From: Methylocystis sp.
GTDB lineage: Bacteria; Pseudomonadota; Alphaproteobacteria; Rhizobiales; Beijerinckiaceae
Direction: 5' to 3'
DNA: 64,000 nucleotides
Assembly (NCBI GenBank): GCA_020252485.1
Contig: JADCCX010000028.1
Coordinates: 49,243 to 113,242, forward strand
A program made the position numbers and the translations under genes. This document shows positions 20,487-29,837 of this stretch, one piece after another. Numbering within the stretch: position 1 is the first letter of the stretch; the number at the start of each line of letters is the position of its first letter. The notes beneath the pieces are model-generated. The model was not told the origin of the DNA and did not search any database. It worked only from the letters and a program-made list of their open reading frames with translations.

Positions 20487-21584
20487 ATGATGATCGACAG
20501 GCCCGCGGGGCTTCTTCCGCGCCAGGATGTGGTGGAACTTGTGGCGCAGGGCGCGATCCGCGCCGCTACGCCGGTGCTTGAGAACCAGTATCAGCCAGCG
20601 AGCCTCGACCTCAGGCTGGGATCGAAAGCCTACCGCCTGCGCGCCAGCTTCCTGCCCGGCCGCGGCGTGACCATCGAGCGGCGGCTGGACACGATTGCAC
20701 TCCATGAGATCGATATTTCGCAAGGCGCGGTGCTGGAGCGCGGCTGCGTCTATCTGGTGAAACTGCAGGAGGAGCTGAGCCTGCCCGCCGACATCTCCTG
20801 CTCGACCAATCCCAAGAGCAGCACCGGACGCCTCGATGTTTTCAGCCGCGTGATTTCCGATGCAGGCGGCGAATTCGACCGGGCGCCAGCGGGTTACACC
20901 GGCGCGCTCTATGCGGAGATTTCGCCGCGCACCTTCAGCGTCGTCGTGCGGGCAGGCTCAAGGCTCAATCAGGCGCGGTTCAGGCGGGGTGACGCGATCA
21001 TCGGCGATGCCGATCTGCTGGCCTTGCACAAGACTGACGTCCTGGTCGATGACACCGCCAACATCGAATCGGGCCTCAAGCTCTCCGTCGACCTGCGCGG
21101 TCAGGCGAGCCACGGCGTCATCGGCTACCGCGCGCAGCGCCACACCGACGTGATCGACGTGGATTCCGTGGCCCGCTATGACATCCTGGACTTCTGGGAG
21201 CCTATCCACCTGCGCGGCAGTGGCGAATTGATCCTCGATCCCGGCCAATTCTACATCCTCGCCTCGCGGGAGACGGTGCATATCCCCTCAAGCGTGGCGG
21301 CGGAGATGGTGCCCTTCGATCCGGTGGTCGGCGATTTCCGCGTGCATTACGCCGGTTTCTTCGATCCGGGCTTTGGCAGCGCCAAGGCCAATGGATCGCG
21401 CGCCCGGGCCGTGCTCGAAGTGCGGTCCTTCGAGGTGCCCTTCACCCTCGAACATGGTCAGACCATCGGCCGGCTTGTCTTCGAGCGGCTTTTGGCGGAA
21501 CCGGACACGTTGTATGGAGGGCGCATCGGCTCCAACTACCAATCCCAAGGCTTGCGTCTCAGCAAACACTTCCGCCATATCTGA
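20487..21584 (+). CDS. dcd: Tandem-domain 2'-deoxycytidine 5'-triphosphate deaminase
   Basis: A 365-residue protein made of two dUTPase/Dcd-like beta folds. The N-terminal half carries YQPASLDLRLG (about 36), NPKSSTGRLDVFSRVISD (about 112) and a candidate catalytic Glu in GALYAEISPR. The C-terminal half repeats the fold with YILASRETVHIP, VGDFRVHYAGFFDPGFG and Glu in AVLEVRSFEVPF. Single-domain Dcd is about 190 residues, so this is the double-length form known from alphaproteobacteria. It converts dCTP to dUTP for dTMP synthesis. ATG at 20487 (MMIDRPAGLLPR) is the start. Confidence 0.87.
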   Translation: MMIDRPAGLLPRQDVVELVAQGAIRAATPVLENQYQPASLDLRLGSKAYRLRASFLPGRGVTIERRLDTIALHEIDISQGAVLERGCVYLVKLQEELSLPADISCSTNPKSSTGRLDVFSRVISDAGGEFDRAPAGYTGALYAEISPRTFSVVVRAGSRLNQARFRRGDAIIGDADLLALHKTDVLVDDTANIESGLKLSVDLRGQASHGVIGYRAQRHTDVIDVDSVARYDILDFWEPIHLRGSGELILDPGQFYILASRETVHIPSSVAAEMVPFDPVVGDFRVHYAGFFDPGFGSAKANGSRARAVLEVRSFEVPFTLEHGQTIGRLVFERLLAEPDTLYGGRIGSNYQSQGLRLSKHFRHI

Positions 21585-21881
21585 CGAGATCAGGGTGTCA
21601 TTTGCTGAAGCCATCCGTCCGAACAGGATTTTTGAGAGCCGGCGTGATGAACCCTAAATGTCAGTGAAAAAAGATTTTTGAAAAACGATGAAACGGCGGG
21701 AACCTCATATTCCGATCATTTTTATGTTAATTAACCAGATTATCAAAACTGCGGGGCGGCAGAGAGAGAGTCAGCGGACGAGTTAACCGCTGCGCAACGC
21801 ATGGGCCGTATCCTCTCCCTCGGTTCTGGACGGTCCGGCAAAGCCCGACAGGAAACCATGTGTGCAACAAGGAGCATCACC
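21585..21881 (+). other. AT-rich intergenic region before the pilus locus
   Basis: These 297 bases are clearly richer in A and T than the neighbours, especially 21650-21750 (TTTTTATGTTAATTAACC). They must hold the promoter of the Flp pilin gene. I could not fix a -35/-10 pair with confidence. A GGAG ribosome-binding site lies 8 bp before the pilin ATG. Confidence 0.45.
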
Positions 21882-22046
21882 ATGAAGTCTCTCTTCTCGT
21901 GTTTCGTCAAGGACGAGTCGGGCGCAACGGCCATCGAATACGGCCTTATCGCCGCCCTCATCGGCGTCGCCATCATGACCGCCGTCGGTACCGTCGGCAC
22001 GAATCTTACCGCAAAGTTCAGCTCCATTGCCAATGCGGTGAAGTAA
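21882..22046 (+). CDS. pilA: Flp/Fap-type pilin, first copy
   Basis: A 54-residue type IVb prepilin, the likely main subunit of the Tad pilus. A short basic/acidic leader precedes the cleavage region, and the mature helix starts GATAIEYGLIAALIGVAIM, with the invariant Glu and Tyr used in prepilin processing and assembly. The C-terminus is small and polar (AKFSSIANAVK). It is the first gene of the locus, with cpaA encoding its peptidase about 290 bp downstream. A G-C hairpin between this gene and the next (ctcccgttgtc..gacgggag, about 22061-22090) may attenuate transcription. Confidence 0.93.
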   Translation: MKSLFSCFVKDESGATAIEYGLIAALIGVAIMTAVGTVGTNLTAKFSSIANAVK

Positions 22047-22124
22047 GTTCTTCGCAAGAATGCTCCCGTTGTCATCAATGCGACGGGAGCTTTCCTTTTC
22101 TGCCGATAATGCGATGGAGTTTGC

Positions 22125-22289
22125 ATGAGGTTGGTCAAAAAATCTCTGGCGGACCAATCTGGCGCAACCGCCATTGAATATGGCCTTTTTGCCGGACTCC
22201 TCTCCTTTGGGATCGTCGTTTCCCTGACGAACATCAAGGATAGTTGGGTCGGCATGGCCAACAACATTGTGAACGTCCTCGCAAAGTGA
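22125..22289 (+). CDS. Flp/Fap-type pilin, second copy
   Basis: A second 54-residue prepilin, reading MRLVKKSLADQSGATAIEY, then GLFAGLLSFGIVVSLTNI and ending NVLAK. It keeps the G/ATAIEYGL processing region but the rest differs strongly from the first copy (Phe and Ser in the helix, Trp near the end). It is probably a minor or alternative pilin. It lies 78 bp downstream of the first pilin and 43 bp before cpaA. Confidence 0.9.
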   Translation: MRLVKKSLADQSGATAIEYGLFAGLLSFGIVVSLTNIKDSWVGMANNIVNVLAK

Positions 22290-22332
22290 ACGTCCTTTTC
22301 AACAACTGACCGCTTTCGCACAGGTGCCCGGG

Positions 22333-22845
22333 ATGAGCGCATTCATACAGCAGGCGATCCTCCTCGCAGTGATACCGACGCTCATCGTCTATGCCTGCTT
22401 CTCCGATCTCTTCCGCATGACGATCTCGAACAGGCTCTGCCTCGCGATCGCCGGGATATTCTTTATCTATGCATTCCTCGCCGGCATGCCGGCGGAGCAA
22501 ATCGGCAGCCATCTGCTGGCAGGTTTTGGCGTTCTTGTTATCTCATTCTCGCTTTTCGCCTTCGGCTGGATCGGGGGCGGTGACGCCAAGTTTGTGGCGG
22601 CCGTGTCGATCTGGCTCGGGTTTGCGCAATTGTGGGAGTATTTTGCCATCTCATCGATTCTCGGCGGTGCGTTGACGCTGGCCCTCCTGTTTGTCCGCAA
22701 TCAGGCTCTGCCATCCCCGTTGGTCCGCCTGGGCTGGGTCAGCCGCCTTCATGACAGGCAGACGGGCGTTCCCTACGGCATTGCGCTGGGCATCGCTGCG
22801 ATGCTGTTGCTGCCGCAAAGCGCCATCTGGCAATCTCTCATTTGA
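22333..22845 (+). CDS. cpaA: Prepilin peptidase CpaA (TadV)
   Basis: A 170-residue membrane aspartic peptidase with about five helices. The two catalytic Asp residues are visible in CFSDLFRMTISNR (about residue 24) and GWIGGGDAKFVA (about 81), the latter being the GxGD-type motif. It cleaves the Flp prepilins at the inner face of the membrane. It lacks the N-methylation domain of PilD, as usual for TadV/CpaA. I start at the ATG at 22333 rather than a GTG 9 bp earlier. Confidence 0.93.
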   Translation: MSAFIQQAILLAVIPTLIVYACFSDLFRMTISNRLCLAIAGIFFIYAFLAGMPAEQIGSHLLAGFGVLVISFSLFAFGWIGGGDAKFVAAVSIWLGFAQLWEYFAISSILGGALTLALLFVRNQALPSPLVRLGWVSRLHDRQTGVPYGIALGIAAMLLLPQSAIWQSLI

Positions 22846-23008
22846 AAATTGGCTGAACCCGCCCGGCCGGGCTGGCGCGCCAGGTGCAATCCGGCGACCA
22901 CGGAAATCCGTCGTCCGTTCAGATTCACACATTCGATTAACCATACCTTGACACTTTTTTGGTCTTATCGGTTCAGGCCGCAATGGCGCATGAGTTTGGA
23001 TCATTCCT

Positions 23009-23827
23009 ATGAAGCCCGCAAAGTTGATCGTTCTGGGTGTTGCCGGCGTGGCGGCGCTGGCCGCCGCCTGGCTGACCTCCGGCCTGAGAGCGCCCCAGGT
23101 GATCGTCAAGGACTCGGGGCCGGTTGAAACCGTCCCGATGACCGACGTGCTGGTTGCATCAGCAGACCTGTCCATCGGCTCTATCGTCACCCCGGAGCAA
23201 TTGCGCTGGCAGCGCTGGCCGCGCGATGCGGTCTCGGATCTGATGGTGACGAAAGACAAAATGCCATCGGGCATCGAGGAGATCGCGGGATCGATCTCCC
23301 GGGGCCCCACCCTGATGGGCGAGCCTATCCGTCAGGATAAACTCATCAAAGGCGCAAGAGGCGGCTTCATGTCCGCCATTCTCCCGGAAGGCCGCCGCGC
23401 GCTGGCGATCAACATCGTTTCGAGCGGAGCCCGGACTGCCGGAGGGTTCATCCTTCCCAATGATCGGGTTGATGTCATCAGCACCCGCCGCGACGACGAG
23501 GCGACGCGCATCAAGCAGACGGATGTCTACCTGTCCGAGACCATCCTGCAGAACATCCGTGTCCTGGCGATCGGCCAGAACGTCCAGGAAAGGAAAGGAT
23601 TGTTCCAGAACGATGGCGATAAGGTTGTTATCGGCGAGACCGCCACACTGGAGCTGGATCCCAGGCAGGCCGAGGTTGTGACCCTCGCGCAGCGTACGGG
23701 GGAATTGACCCTGGTTCTGCGCAGTCTGGCGGATATGAACAAGCCCGTGGAAAATGCCGTCTCGCGTGACGAGGCGGGCCTGACGATCGTTCGATTCGGC
23801 GTCTCCCAGACCATCGGCAAGAAGTGA
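23009..23827 (+). CDS. cpaB: Flp pilus assembly protein CpaB (RcpC)
   Basis: A 272-residue periplasmic protein. An N-terminal hydrophobic helix (KLIVLGVAGVAALAAAWL) precedes an SAF/beta-clip domain (about 45-110: TDVLVASADLSIGSIVTPEQ). A C-terminal RcpC-type domain covers about 115-230, including RALAINIVSSGARTAGGFI and NDRVDVISTRRDD. It is thought to help gate or stabilise the Tad secretin. It sits between cpaA and cpaC, overlapping or abutting the latter. Confidence 0.93.
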   Translation: MKPAKLIVLGVAGVAALAAAWLTSGLRAPQVIVKDSGPVETVPMTDVLVASADLSIGSIVTPEQLRWQRWPRDAVSDLMVTKDKMPSGIEEIAGSISRGPTLMGEPIRQDKLIKGARGGFMSAILPEGRRALAINIVSSGARTAGGFILPNDRVDVISTRRDDEATRIKQTDVYLSETILQNIRVLAIGQNVQERKGLFQNDGDKVVIGETATLELDPRQAEVVTLAQRTGELTLVLRSLADMNKPVENAVSRDEAGLTIVRFGVSQTIGKK

Positions 23828-23838
23828 GAATTGGCATC

Positions 23839-25338
23839 ATGACGCTAGCAAAAAAGTTCTCGTTGAAAGAGCCGCTTCTCGGCATGGTGATCGGCCTGAT
23901 TGCCGCCGCCGGGATGGGCTTGCCCGAAGCCCTTGCCCAAGGCCGTGAAGAGGCCGTGCCCTTCAGCCGCGTTCCTTCGCCCCGCATGCAAACCGGCGCA
24001 GCGGACAATGTGATGGCCCGCAGCATCGAAATGGGCATCGGCCGCTCGATCGTGGTCGATCTGCCGCGGGACGCAAAGGAAGTCTTCGTCGCCAATCCAG
24101 CGATCGCCAACGCCGTGGTGCGTTCTTCACGCAAGCTCTTCATCATCGGCGTTGCCACTGGCTCGACGACGATCATGGCGTTTGACGCCGATGGCAAACA
24201 GATCGCCGCCCTCGAAATGCAGATCGGCCGCGAGCCGGGCCTGCTGCAGAAAACGCTGAAAATCGCTTTGCCGAATGCCGACATCCGCGCGGTCGAAATC
24301 GGCGATTCGATCGTTCTTTCGGGGAATGCCGACAATGTCCTGGAAGCGCAGAAGGCAGTGGACGTCGCTCAAGGTTTCGTCGGCGGCCGGGGCACTTCCA
24401 GCCAAGGCCTCGTCATCAACTCGATAAGCATCCGCGGCAAGGACCAGGTGATGCTGAAGGTCACGGTCGCCGAAGTGAAGCGTACGGCGCTCAAGCAGCT
24501 GGGCGTCAACCTGCGCGGCACCTGGGAAATCTCAGGGCAATCGTTCGGGGGCACAATCAACAATGCGTTCTCCGGCGGCTTGACTCAGCCGCCAAACGCC
24601 TTCTCGGCGGGCGTCCAGGCCGGGTCGGCGCTCGAAAAGAGCGTCGATATCAGGATGCTTGAGCGCCATGGCGTCTTGCGCACGCTGGCCGAGCCGACCC
24701 TGACGGCGATCTCCGGCGAGACGGCGAAGTTCCTGGCGGGCGGTGAGATACCGGTTCCCAAGAGCGAGGAAACCGTCCCCGGCTCTATCTTGTTCGGCAT
24801 CGCTGGCAGCACCAAGCTGTCGCTCGAATATCGGCCCTACGGCGTCATGCTGAACTTCACGCCAACGGTCCTGTCTGAGGGGCGCATCTCGCTCAGCATC
24901 GGCACGGAAGTCACGGAAATCGACGCCGAAAACTCGGTGGCGATCGGCAAATCTAATTCCCCCGCATTCCGCATGCGCAAGGCATTCACCACAATCGAAC
25001 TCCCGTCCGGCGGCTCGCTGGTGTCGGCCGGCCTGATCCAGCAGGTCTCGCGTCAGGCCATCAACGGCATTCCCGGCCTGATCAATGTTCCCGTTCTGGG
25101 GGCGCTGTTCCGCTCGCGGGACTACTACCGCGAGGAAACAGAACTGATGATCATCGTCACGCCCTATATCGCCAAACCGTCAGCGCCCAACACCCTTGTC
25201 AGACCGGATGAGGGCTTCACCGAATCCTCCGATCCGGCCGCCGTTCTGATGGGTCGTCTTAACAAGGTCTATGGGGCCGCGGGAAGCCCGGTTCCACCGG
25301 CCAGCTTCCGCGGCAAGGTGGGGTTTATCCATGAATAA
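23839..25338 (+). CDS. cpaC: Tad secretin CpaC (RcpA)
   Basis: A 499-residue outer-membrane secretin. A signal peptide (about 1-34, ending EALAQ) leads to a pilus/secretin N domain with RSIVVDLPRDAKEVFVANP and a BON-like segment. The C-terminal secretin core has MLERHGVLRTLAEPTLTAIS and PGLINVPVLGALFRSRDYY plus ELMIIVTPYI near the end. It forms the channel through which the Flp pilus crosses the outer membrane. I prefer the ATG at 23839; a GTG at 23824 overlapping the cpaB stop is an alternative. The end overlaps cpaD by 8 bp. Confidence 0.93.
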   Translation: MTLAKKFSLKEPLLGMVIGLIAAAGMGLPEALAQGREEAVPFSRVPSPRMQTGAADNVMARSIEMGIGRSIVVDLPRDAKEVFVANPAIANAVVRSSRKLFIIGVATGSTTIMAFDADGKQIAALEMQIGREPGLLQKTLKIALPNADIRAVEIGDSIVLSGNADNVLEAQKAVDVAQGFVGGRGTSSQGLVINSISIRGKDQVMLKVTVAEVKRTALKQLGVNLRGTWEISGQSFGGTINNAFSGGLTQPPNAFSAGVQAGSALEKSVDIRMLERHGVLRTLAEPTLTAISGETAKFLAGGEIPVPKSEETVPGSILFGIAGSTKLSLEYRPYGVMLNFTPTVLSEGRISLSIGTEVTEIDAENSVAIGKSNSPAFRMRKAFTTIELPSGGSLVSAGLIQQVSRQAINGIPGLINVPVLGALFRSRDYYREETELMIIVTPYIAKPSAPNTLVRPDEGFTESSDPAAVLMGRLNKVYGAAGSPVPPASFRGKVGFIHE

Positions 25339-26062
25339 TTCCTCTGTTCTGCAGCAGACCGGCGAAGGCGCGAGAGCAATCCTGCGCTTCGCTACAATCG
25401 CCGCATTGGCCCTGGGCGCCGCCGGCTGCCTGGCGAGCAACGATATCACGAAGGGAATTCCCTACGATTATCGCGACCGCCACCCGATCAGCCTCGGGCA
25501 CGCGAATGAAGTGCTCGAGATTTTCCTCAATTCCAGGCAGGCACAGCTTGATCCCCGCGCCACCGAGGACGTCCGTCAATTCGGACGCGATTACATGGCG
25601 AAGGGGCAAGGCCCGCTGATTGCTTATCTGCCGAGCGACGGAACGCCCGTCGCCGTTCAGAACGGCCTCACCGGCATTCGCCAGGCCCTTGCGGGGGGCG
25701 GCGCCAGCGGCCGTTTGCAGATCGCGCATTATCAATCGAATGCCGGCCCTTCGGCGCCCATAAAGCTGGTCTATGCCCGGCTGAAGGCCGATACAACGAC
25801 CAAATGCGGCTGGCAGGACGAGGAAATCGTCCCCACCCGTCTGAAGATCAACAGCGGCAATTACAGCAATTACAATTTTGGCTGTAGCTACCAAAAGAAT
25901 CTTGCCGCCCAGATCGCTGACCCGCGCGACCTCGTCCGGCCGCGCCAGGAGGGCCCCGTGGATGCCGAGAAGCGTCTGGCGGGCATCGAGCGGATTCGCG
26001 AGGGCGATCAGAACGAGCTCAAGCCCGCCGGCACTTCGATCAAACAAATCGTGGGGCAATAA
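25331..26062 (+). CDS. cpaD: Pilus assembly lipoprotein CpaD
   Basis: A 243-residue protein starting at the ATG at 25331, with a hydrophobic leader and a lipobox-like GAAGCLASND (Cys near 34). The body matches CpaD: YDYRDRHPISLGHANEVLEIF near 44 and the C-terminal NYNFGCSYQKNLAAQIADP, DLVRPRQEGPVDAEKR. It is a putative outer-membrane partner of the secretin in the Tad system. Starts inside the end of cpaC and its stop shares one base with cpaE. Confidence 0.92.
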   Translation: MNNSSVLQQTGEGARAILRFATIAALALGAAGCLASNDITKGIPYDYRDRHPISLGHANEVLEIFLNSRQAQLDPRATEDVRQFGRDYMAKGQGPLIAYLPSDGTPVAVQNGLTGIRQALAGGGASGRLQIAHYQSNAGPSAPIKLVYARLKADTTTKCGWQDEEIVPTRLKINSGNYSNYNFGCSYQKNLAAQIADPRDLVRPRQEGPVDAEKRLAGIERIREGDQNELKPAGTSIKQIVGQ

Positions 26063-27315
26063 TGACACATGACCTTCGCGCAACTGCCGCTCCGCCCCAG
26101 GATCACGTAGCGCCGTTGCCGCGCATCGCGATCCAGGCTTTCTGCGAAACGCAGGAAGTCAAACTGATCATCGGGTCGACCCAGACTGATCGGCGCATGA
26201 GCAAGACGATGGTACGGGTTCATGACGGCGGCATGGACGCTTGCCTGGAGGCCTTCCGCCAGGCGCCGACGCCGAACGTCATCATCATTGAGGCGACCAG
26301 CAACCGCCAGCGCCTGCTTACCCAACTCGACGAACTTGCGAATTACTGCGATGCGGGCACGCGCGTCCTCGTCATCGGGCACACCAACGACGTGATCCTC
26401 TACCGCGAGCTGATCAAGCGGGGGGTAAGCGAGTATCTTATCGCCCCGCTGACATTGATGGACGTGATCAGCGCGCTTTCGGCGATGTTCAATTCAGACA
26501 AAAGCGACAAGCTTGGCCGCGTCATCGGAGTCGTTGGCTCGAAGGGCGGGGTAGGCGCTTCGACGGTCGCGCATAATCTCGCCTTCATGACCTCCACCAA
26601 TTTGGAGATCGCGACGACCCTGGTCGACCTCGATCTGCCGTTCGGCACCGCCGGCCTCGATTTCAATCAGGATCCGCCGCAGGGCATCGCCGAAGCGGTG
26701 CTGTCTCCAGATCGGCTCGATGCGAATTTCGTCGACCGCCTGCTCTCGAAATGCACGGATAATCTCAACCTGATGGCGGCTCCCGCAACGCTGGATCGGA
26801 CGTACGATTTCCTGGAGACCGACTTTGACGGGGTGATCGATCTGCTGCGCTCGTCGACACCCATGATTGTTCTCGATATTCCGCACATGTGGAACGCCTG
26901 GACGCGGCGGACGCTAACTTCTGCGGATCATGTGGTGATGGTTTGTTCGCCGGATCTCGCCAATCTGCGCAACGCCAAGACGCTCCTTGATGTCGTGAAG
27001 CAGGCGCGTCCCAACGATGACCCGCCGGGAATCATCATGAACATGACCGGCGTCCCCAAGCGCCCGGAGATCAGCGTCCCCGAGTTCATCAAGGCGCTCG
27101 ATGGTGACCTTTTTGCTGAGATCCCGTTCGATCCGGCCCTTTTTGGCACGGCCGCCAACAACGGCCAGATGCTGATTGAGGTTCAGGCGAAATCAAAGGC
27201 GGTCGAGGCCATGCACGAAATCGCCCGGAGAGTAACCGGCCGGGTCGAGGTCAAGGCGCAGAAGAAATCGCTTCTCGATCCGATTCTCCACAAGTTGAAG
27301 ATCAAGGCCGCCTGA
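26062..27315 (+). CDS. cpaE: Pilus assembly ATPase CpaE (TadZ)
   Basis: A 417-residue protein. The N-terminal half (about 20-145) is an atypical receiver-like domain with NVIIIEATSNRQRLLTQLDE. A ParA/MinD-type domain follows, with the deviant Walker A VVGSKGGVGASTVAHNLA at about 155 (Lys at the second position, Ser in place of Thr/Ser-GKT) and VDLDLPFGTAGLDF as Walker A' region. CpaE/TadZ places the pilus apparatus at the pole. Overlaps cpaD by one base. Confidence 0.92.
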   Translation: MTHDLRATAAPPQDHVAPLPRIAIQAFCETQEVKLIIGSTQTDRRMSKTMVRVHDGGMDACLEAFRQAPTPNVIIIEATSNRQRLLTQLDELANYCDAGTRVLVIGHTNDVILYRELIKRGVSEYLIAPLTLMDVISALSAMFNSDKSDKLGRVIGVVGSKGGVGASTVAHNLAFMTSTNLEIATTLVDLDLPFGTAGLDFNQDPPQGIAEAVLSPDRLDANFVDRLLSKCTDNLNLMAAPATLDRTYDFLETDFDGVIDLLRSSTPMIVLDIPHMWNAWTRRTLTSADHVVMVCSPDLANLRNAKTLLDVVKQARPNDDPPGIIMNMTGVPKRPEISVPEFIKALDGDLFAEIPFDPALFGTAANNGQMLIEVQAKSKAVEAMHEIARRVTGRVEVKAQKKSLLDPILHKLKIKAA

Positions 27316-27343
27316 GCGGAACCTCCGTTGGAGTTGTGAAGAC

Positions 27344-28789
27344 ATGTTTGGCAAGCGTTCGACCTTCAGCGGAGCGGCAGGCGGAGCATCAGCCCCTGCG
27401 GCCCCCCTGTCGCTTGTCTCGACGCCGTCACCGAAGTTGCCGGAGATAGCGGCGATCGCGCAGACCTCCGCCAGGACCCATCCGCCGGCGACCGCTAACC
27501 GCAAGTCCGAGGAGTATTATTCGACCAAGGCCACCGTCTTCGGCGCCCTGATCGAGGCGATCGACCTGTCGCAGCTGTCCAAACTCGATGCGGAGAGCGC
27601 GCGCGAGGAAATCCGCGACATCGTAGGCGAAATCATCACGCTCAAGAACCTCGTGATGTCGATTTCCGAGCAGGAGGAGATGCTCGACGACATCTGTAAC
27701 GATGTGCTCGGCTTCGGGCCGCTCGAACCGCTTCTCGCACGCGACGATATCGCCGACATCATGGTCAATGGTCCGAACAAGACCTACATCGAAGTCGGCG
27801 GCAAGATTCAACTGACGAACGTGCGCTTTCGCGATGGCGGGCAGCTGATGAACATCTGCCAGCGCATCGTGAGCCAGGTGGGACGGCGTGTCGATGAAGC
27901 CTCGCCAATCTGCGATGCACGACTCCTGGATGGTTCGCGCGTCAACGTCATTGCGCCGCCGCTCGCGATCGACGGGGCCGCACTCACCATCCGCAAATTC
28001 AAGAAGGACAAGCTGACGCTCGATCAGCTGATGCGCTTCGGCTCGATCTCGCCGGAAGGCGCCGCGATCCTGAAGATCATCGGCAAAGTGCGCTGCAACG
28101 TCGTCATCTCAGGCGGCACCGGCTCGGGCAAGACCACCCTGCTGAACTGCCTCACCAACTTCATCGAAGACGACGAACGGGTCATCACCTGCGAGGACGC
28201 CGCCGAGCTTCAGCTCCAGCAGCCCCATGTGGTCCGGCTGGAAACACGCCCGCCGAACCTCGAGGGTCAGGGCACGGTGACCATGCGCGACCTGATCAAG
28301 AACTGCCTGCGCATGCGGCCAGAGCGGATCATCGTCGGCGAAGTCCGCGGTCCCGAAGCCTTCGATCTGCTCCAGGCCATGAACACCGGCCATGACGGCT
28401 CGATGGGAACGCTGCATGCCAACACCCCGCGCGAGGCGCTTGCGCGTATTGAGTCGATGATCACGATGGGCGGCTATTCTCTGCCGTCGAAGACGATCCG
28501 GGAAATGTTGACCTCGTCGATCGACGTGATCATCCAGGCCGCACGCTTGCGTGACGGTTCGCGCCGCATCACGCACATCACCGAAGTGATGGGCATGGAA
28601 GGCGATGTCATCGTCACACAGGACATCATGACCTACGATATTCAAGGCGAGGACGCGAACGGCAAGCTGATCGGCAAGCATCGCTCGACCGGGATCGGCC
28701 GTCCAAGGTTCTGGGACCGCGCGCGCTACTACGGCGTCGAGAAGGACCTCGCCGCCGCGCTTGATGCCGCCGAAGACAAGAACGACTGA
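27344..28789 (+). CDS. cpaF: Tad secretion ATPase CpaF (TadA)
   Basis: A 481-residue type II/IV secretion ATPase. After a Pro/Ala-rich N-terminus, the core shows [20 protein letters not shown], Walker [14 protein letters not shown] (about 259-271), the Asp box CEDAAELQL, Walker [15 protein letters not shown] and the His box [15 protein letters not shown]. It hydrolyses ATP in the cytoplasm to drive Flp pilus extension and, in this system, retraction. Gene order with tadB and tadC is the conserved Tad order. Confidence 0.95.
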   Translation: MFGKRSTFSGAAGGASAPAAPLSLVSTPSPKLPEIAAIAQTSARTHPPATANRKSEEYYSTKATVFGALIEAIDLSQLSKLDAESAREEIRDIVGEIITLKNLVMSISEQEEMLDDICNDVLGFGPLEPLLARDDIADIMVNGPNKTYIEVGGKIQLTNVRFRDGGQLMNICQRIVSQVGRRVDEASPICDARLLDGSRVNVIAPPLAIDGAALTIRKFKKDKLTLDQLMRFGSISPEGAAILKIIGKVRCNVVISGGTGSGKTTLLNCLTNFIEDDERVITCEDAAELQLQQPHVVRLETRPPNLEGQGTVTMRDLIKNCLRMRPERIIVGEVRGPEAFDLLQAMNTGHDGSMGTLHANTPREALARIESMITMGGYSLPSKTIREMLTSSIDVIIQAARLRDGSRRITHITEVMGMEGDVIVTQDIMTYDIQGEDANGKLIGKHRSTGIGRPRFWDRARYYGVEKDLAAALDAAEDKND

Positions 28790-28841
28790 TGCTCCTGGTC
28801 AGGCTAACCATGCCACGCCGCATCGCTGAGGGAGGCCGAGA

Positions 28842-29825
28842 GTGAGTTTCGATCTGCTGGCCATCGCCTTTCTCGCCGCCGTATCGGCCGGCGCCCTTTT
28901 CTATGCCTTCGTATACCCTCTTCTTTCAGGCGAGACGCGGGTGGAGAAACGCGTCGAAGCCATGAGCCGCACCGGCGACCAGAAGCGTGCCGCCAATCGC
29001 ATGGCGGAGCTTAATGCGACCCGCAAGAAGAGCGTTTCGGACAGCCTGAAAGACCTTGAGAACGCCGGGAACGCGAAGCACCGCGTCACCCTGAACGACA
29101 GGCTCGATCAGGCGGGCCTCAATTGGGATCGCAAGACCTTCTTCATGATCAGCGGAGGGGCTGGCTTCTTGCTGGGCATCATGCTTTTTGTCGTGGCTGG
29201 CGAGCCTTTGGCCGCCGGAATGGGTTTGCTGATCGGAGGGCTCGGTCTGCCTAACTGGTATCTTTCCTTCCTTAAGAATCGACGCATCAAGAATTTCATC
29301 AATGAGTTTCCGGACGCCATAGATGTTATCGTGCGCGGCATTAAATCCGGCCTGCCGCTCGGTGATTGCCTGCGGATCATTGCCTCCGAATCGCGCGAAC
29401 CGCTGAAGTCGGAATTCCGGGGGATCATCGAGGCGCAAAGCCTTGGGCTCACGGTAAGCGAGGCCTGCGGGAGATTGGTCAAACGCATGCCGATCCAGGA
29501 GGCGAATTTCTTCGTCATCGTTATTCAGATCCAGCAGAAGGCAGGCGGCAACCTCGCGGAAGCTTTGGCGAACCTTTCCCGCGTCCTGCGCGACCGCAAG
29601 CGGATGAAGCAGAAGATTTCGGCAATGAGCATGGAGGCGAAAGCCTCGGGCGTCATCGTCGCGGCGCTGCCCTTCATCGTCGCCATAATGATTCAGATGA
29701 CGAGCCCCGGCCTCCTGGTGCCGCTCTTCAACACGCAGTTCGGGAACATGCTGCTGCTAGGATCGGCCTTCTGGATGGTGTGCGGCGTCATCGTCATGAA
29801 GTCGATGATTAATTTCGATATTTGA
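28842..29825 (+). CDS. tadB: Tad inner-membrane platform protein TadB
   Basis: A 327-residue type II secretion F-domain protein. There are hydrophobic segments at about 3-25, 100-150, and two near the C-terminus. The F domain is recognised by INEFPDAIDVIVRGIKSGLP near 155 and [20 protein letters not shown] near 222. The start is GTG at 28842, backed by GGAGG 6 bp upstream. TadB pairs with TadC as the cytoplasmic-membrane platform on which CpaF acts. Confidence 0.93.
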   Translation: MSFDLLAIAFLAAVSAGALFYAFVYPLLSGETRVEKRVEAMSRTGDQKRAANRMAELNATRKKSVSDSLKDLENAGNAKHRVTLNDRLDQAGLNWDRKTFFMISGGAGFLLGIMLFVVAGEPLAAGMGLLIGGLGLPNWYLSFLKNRRIKNFINEFPDAIDVIVRGIKSGLPLGDCLRIIASESREPLKSEFRGIIEAQSLGLTVSEACGRLVKRMPIQEANFFVIVIQIQQKAGGNLAEALANLSRVLRDRKRMKQKISAMSMEAKASGVIVAALPFIVAIMIQMTSPGLLVPLFNTQFGNMLLLGSAFWMVCGVIVMKSMINFDI

Positions 29826-29837
29826 GGTGCAGCGGCC

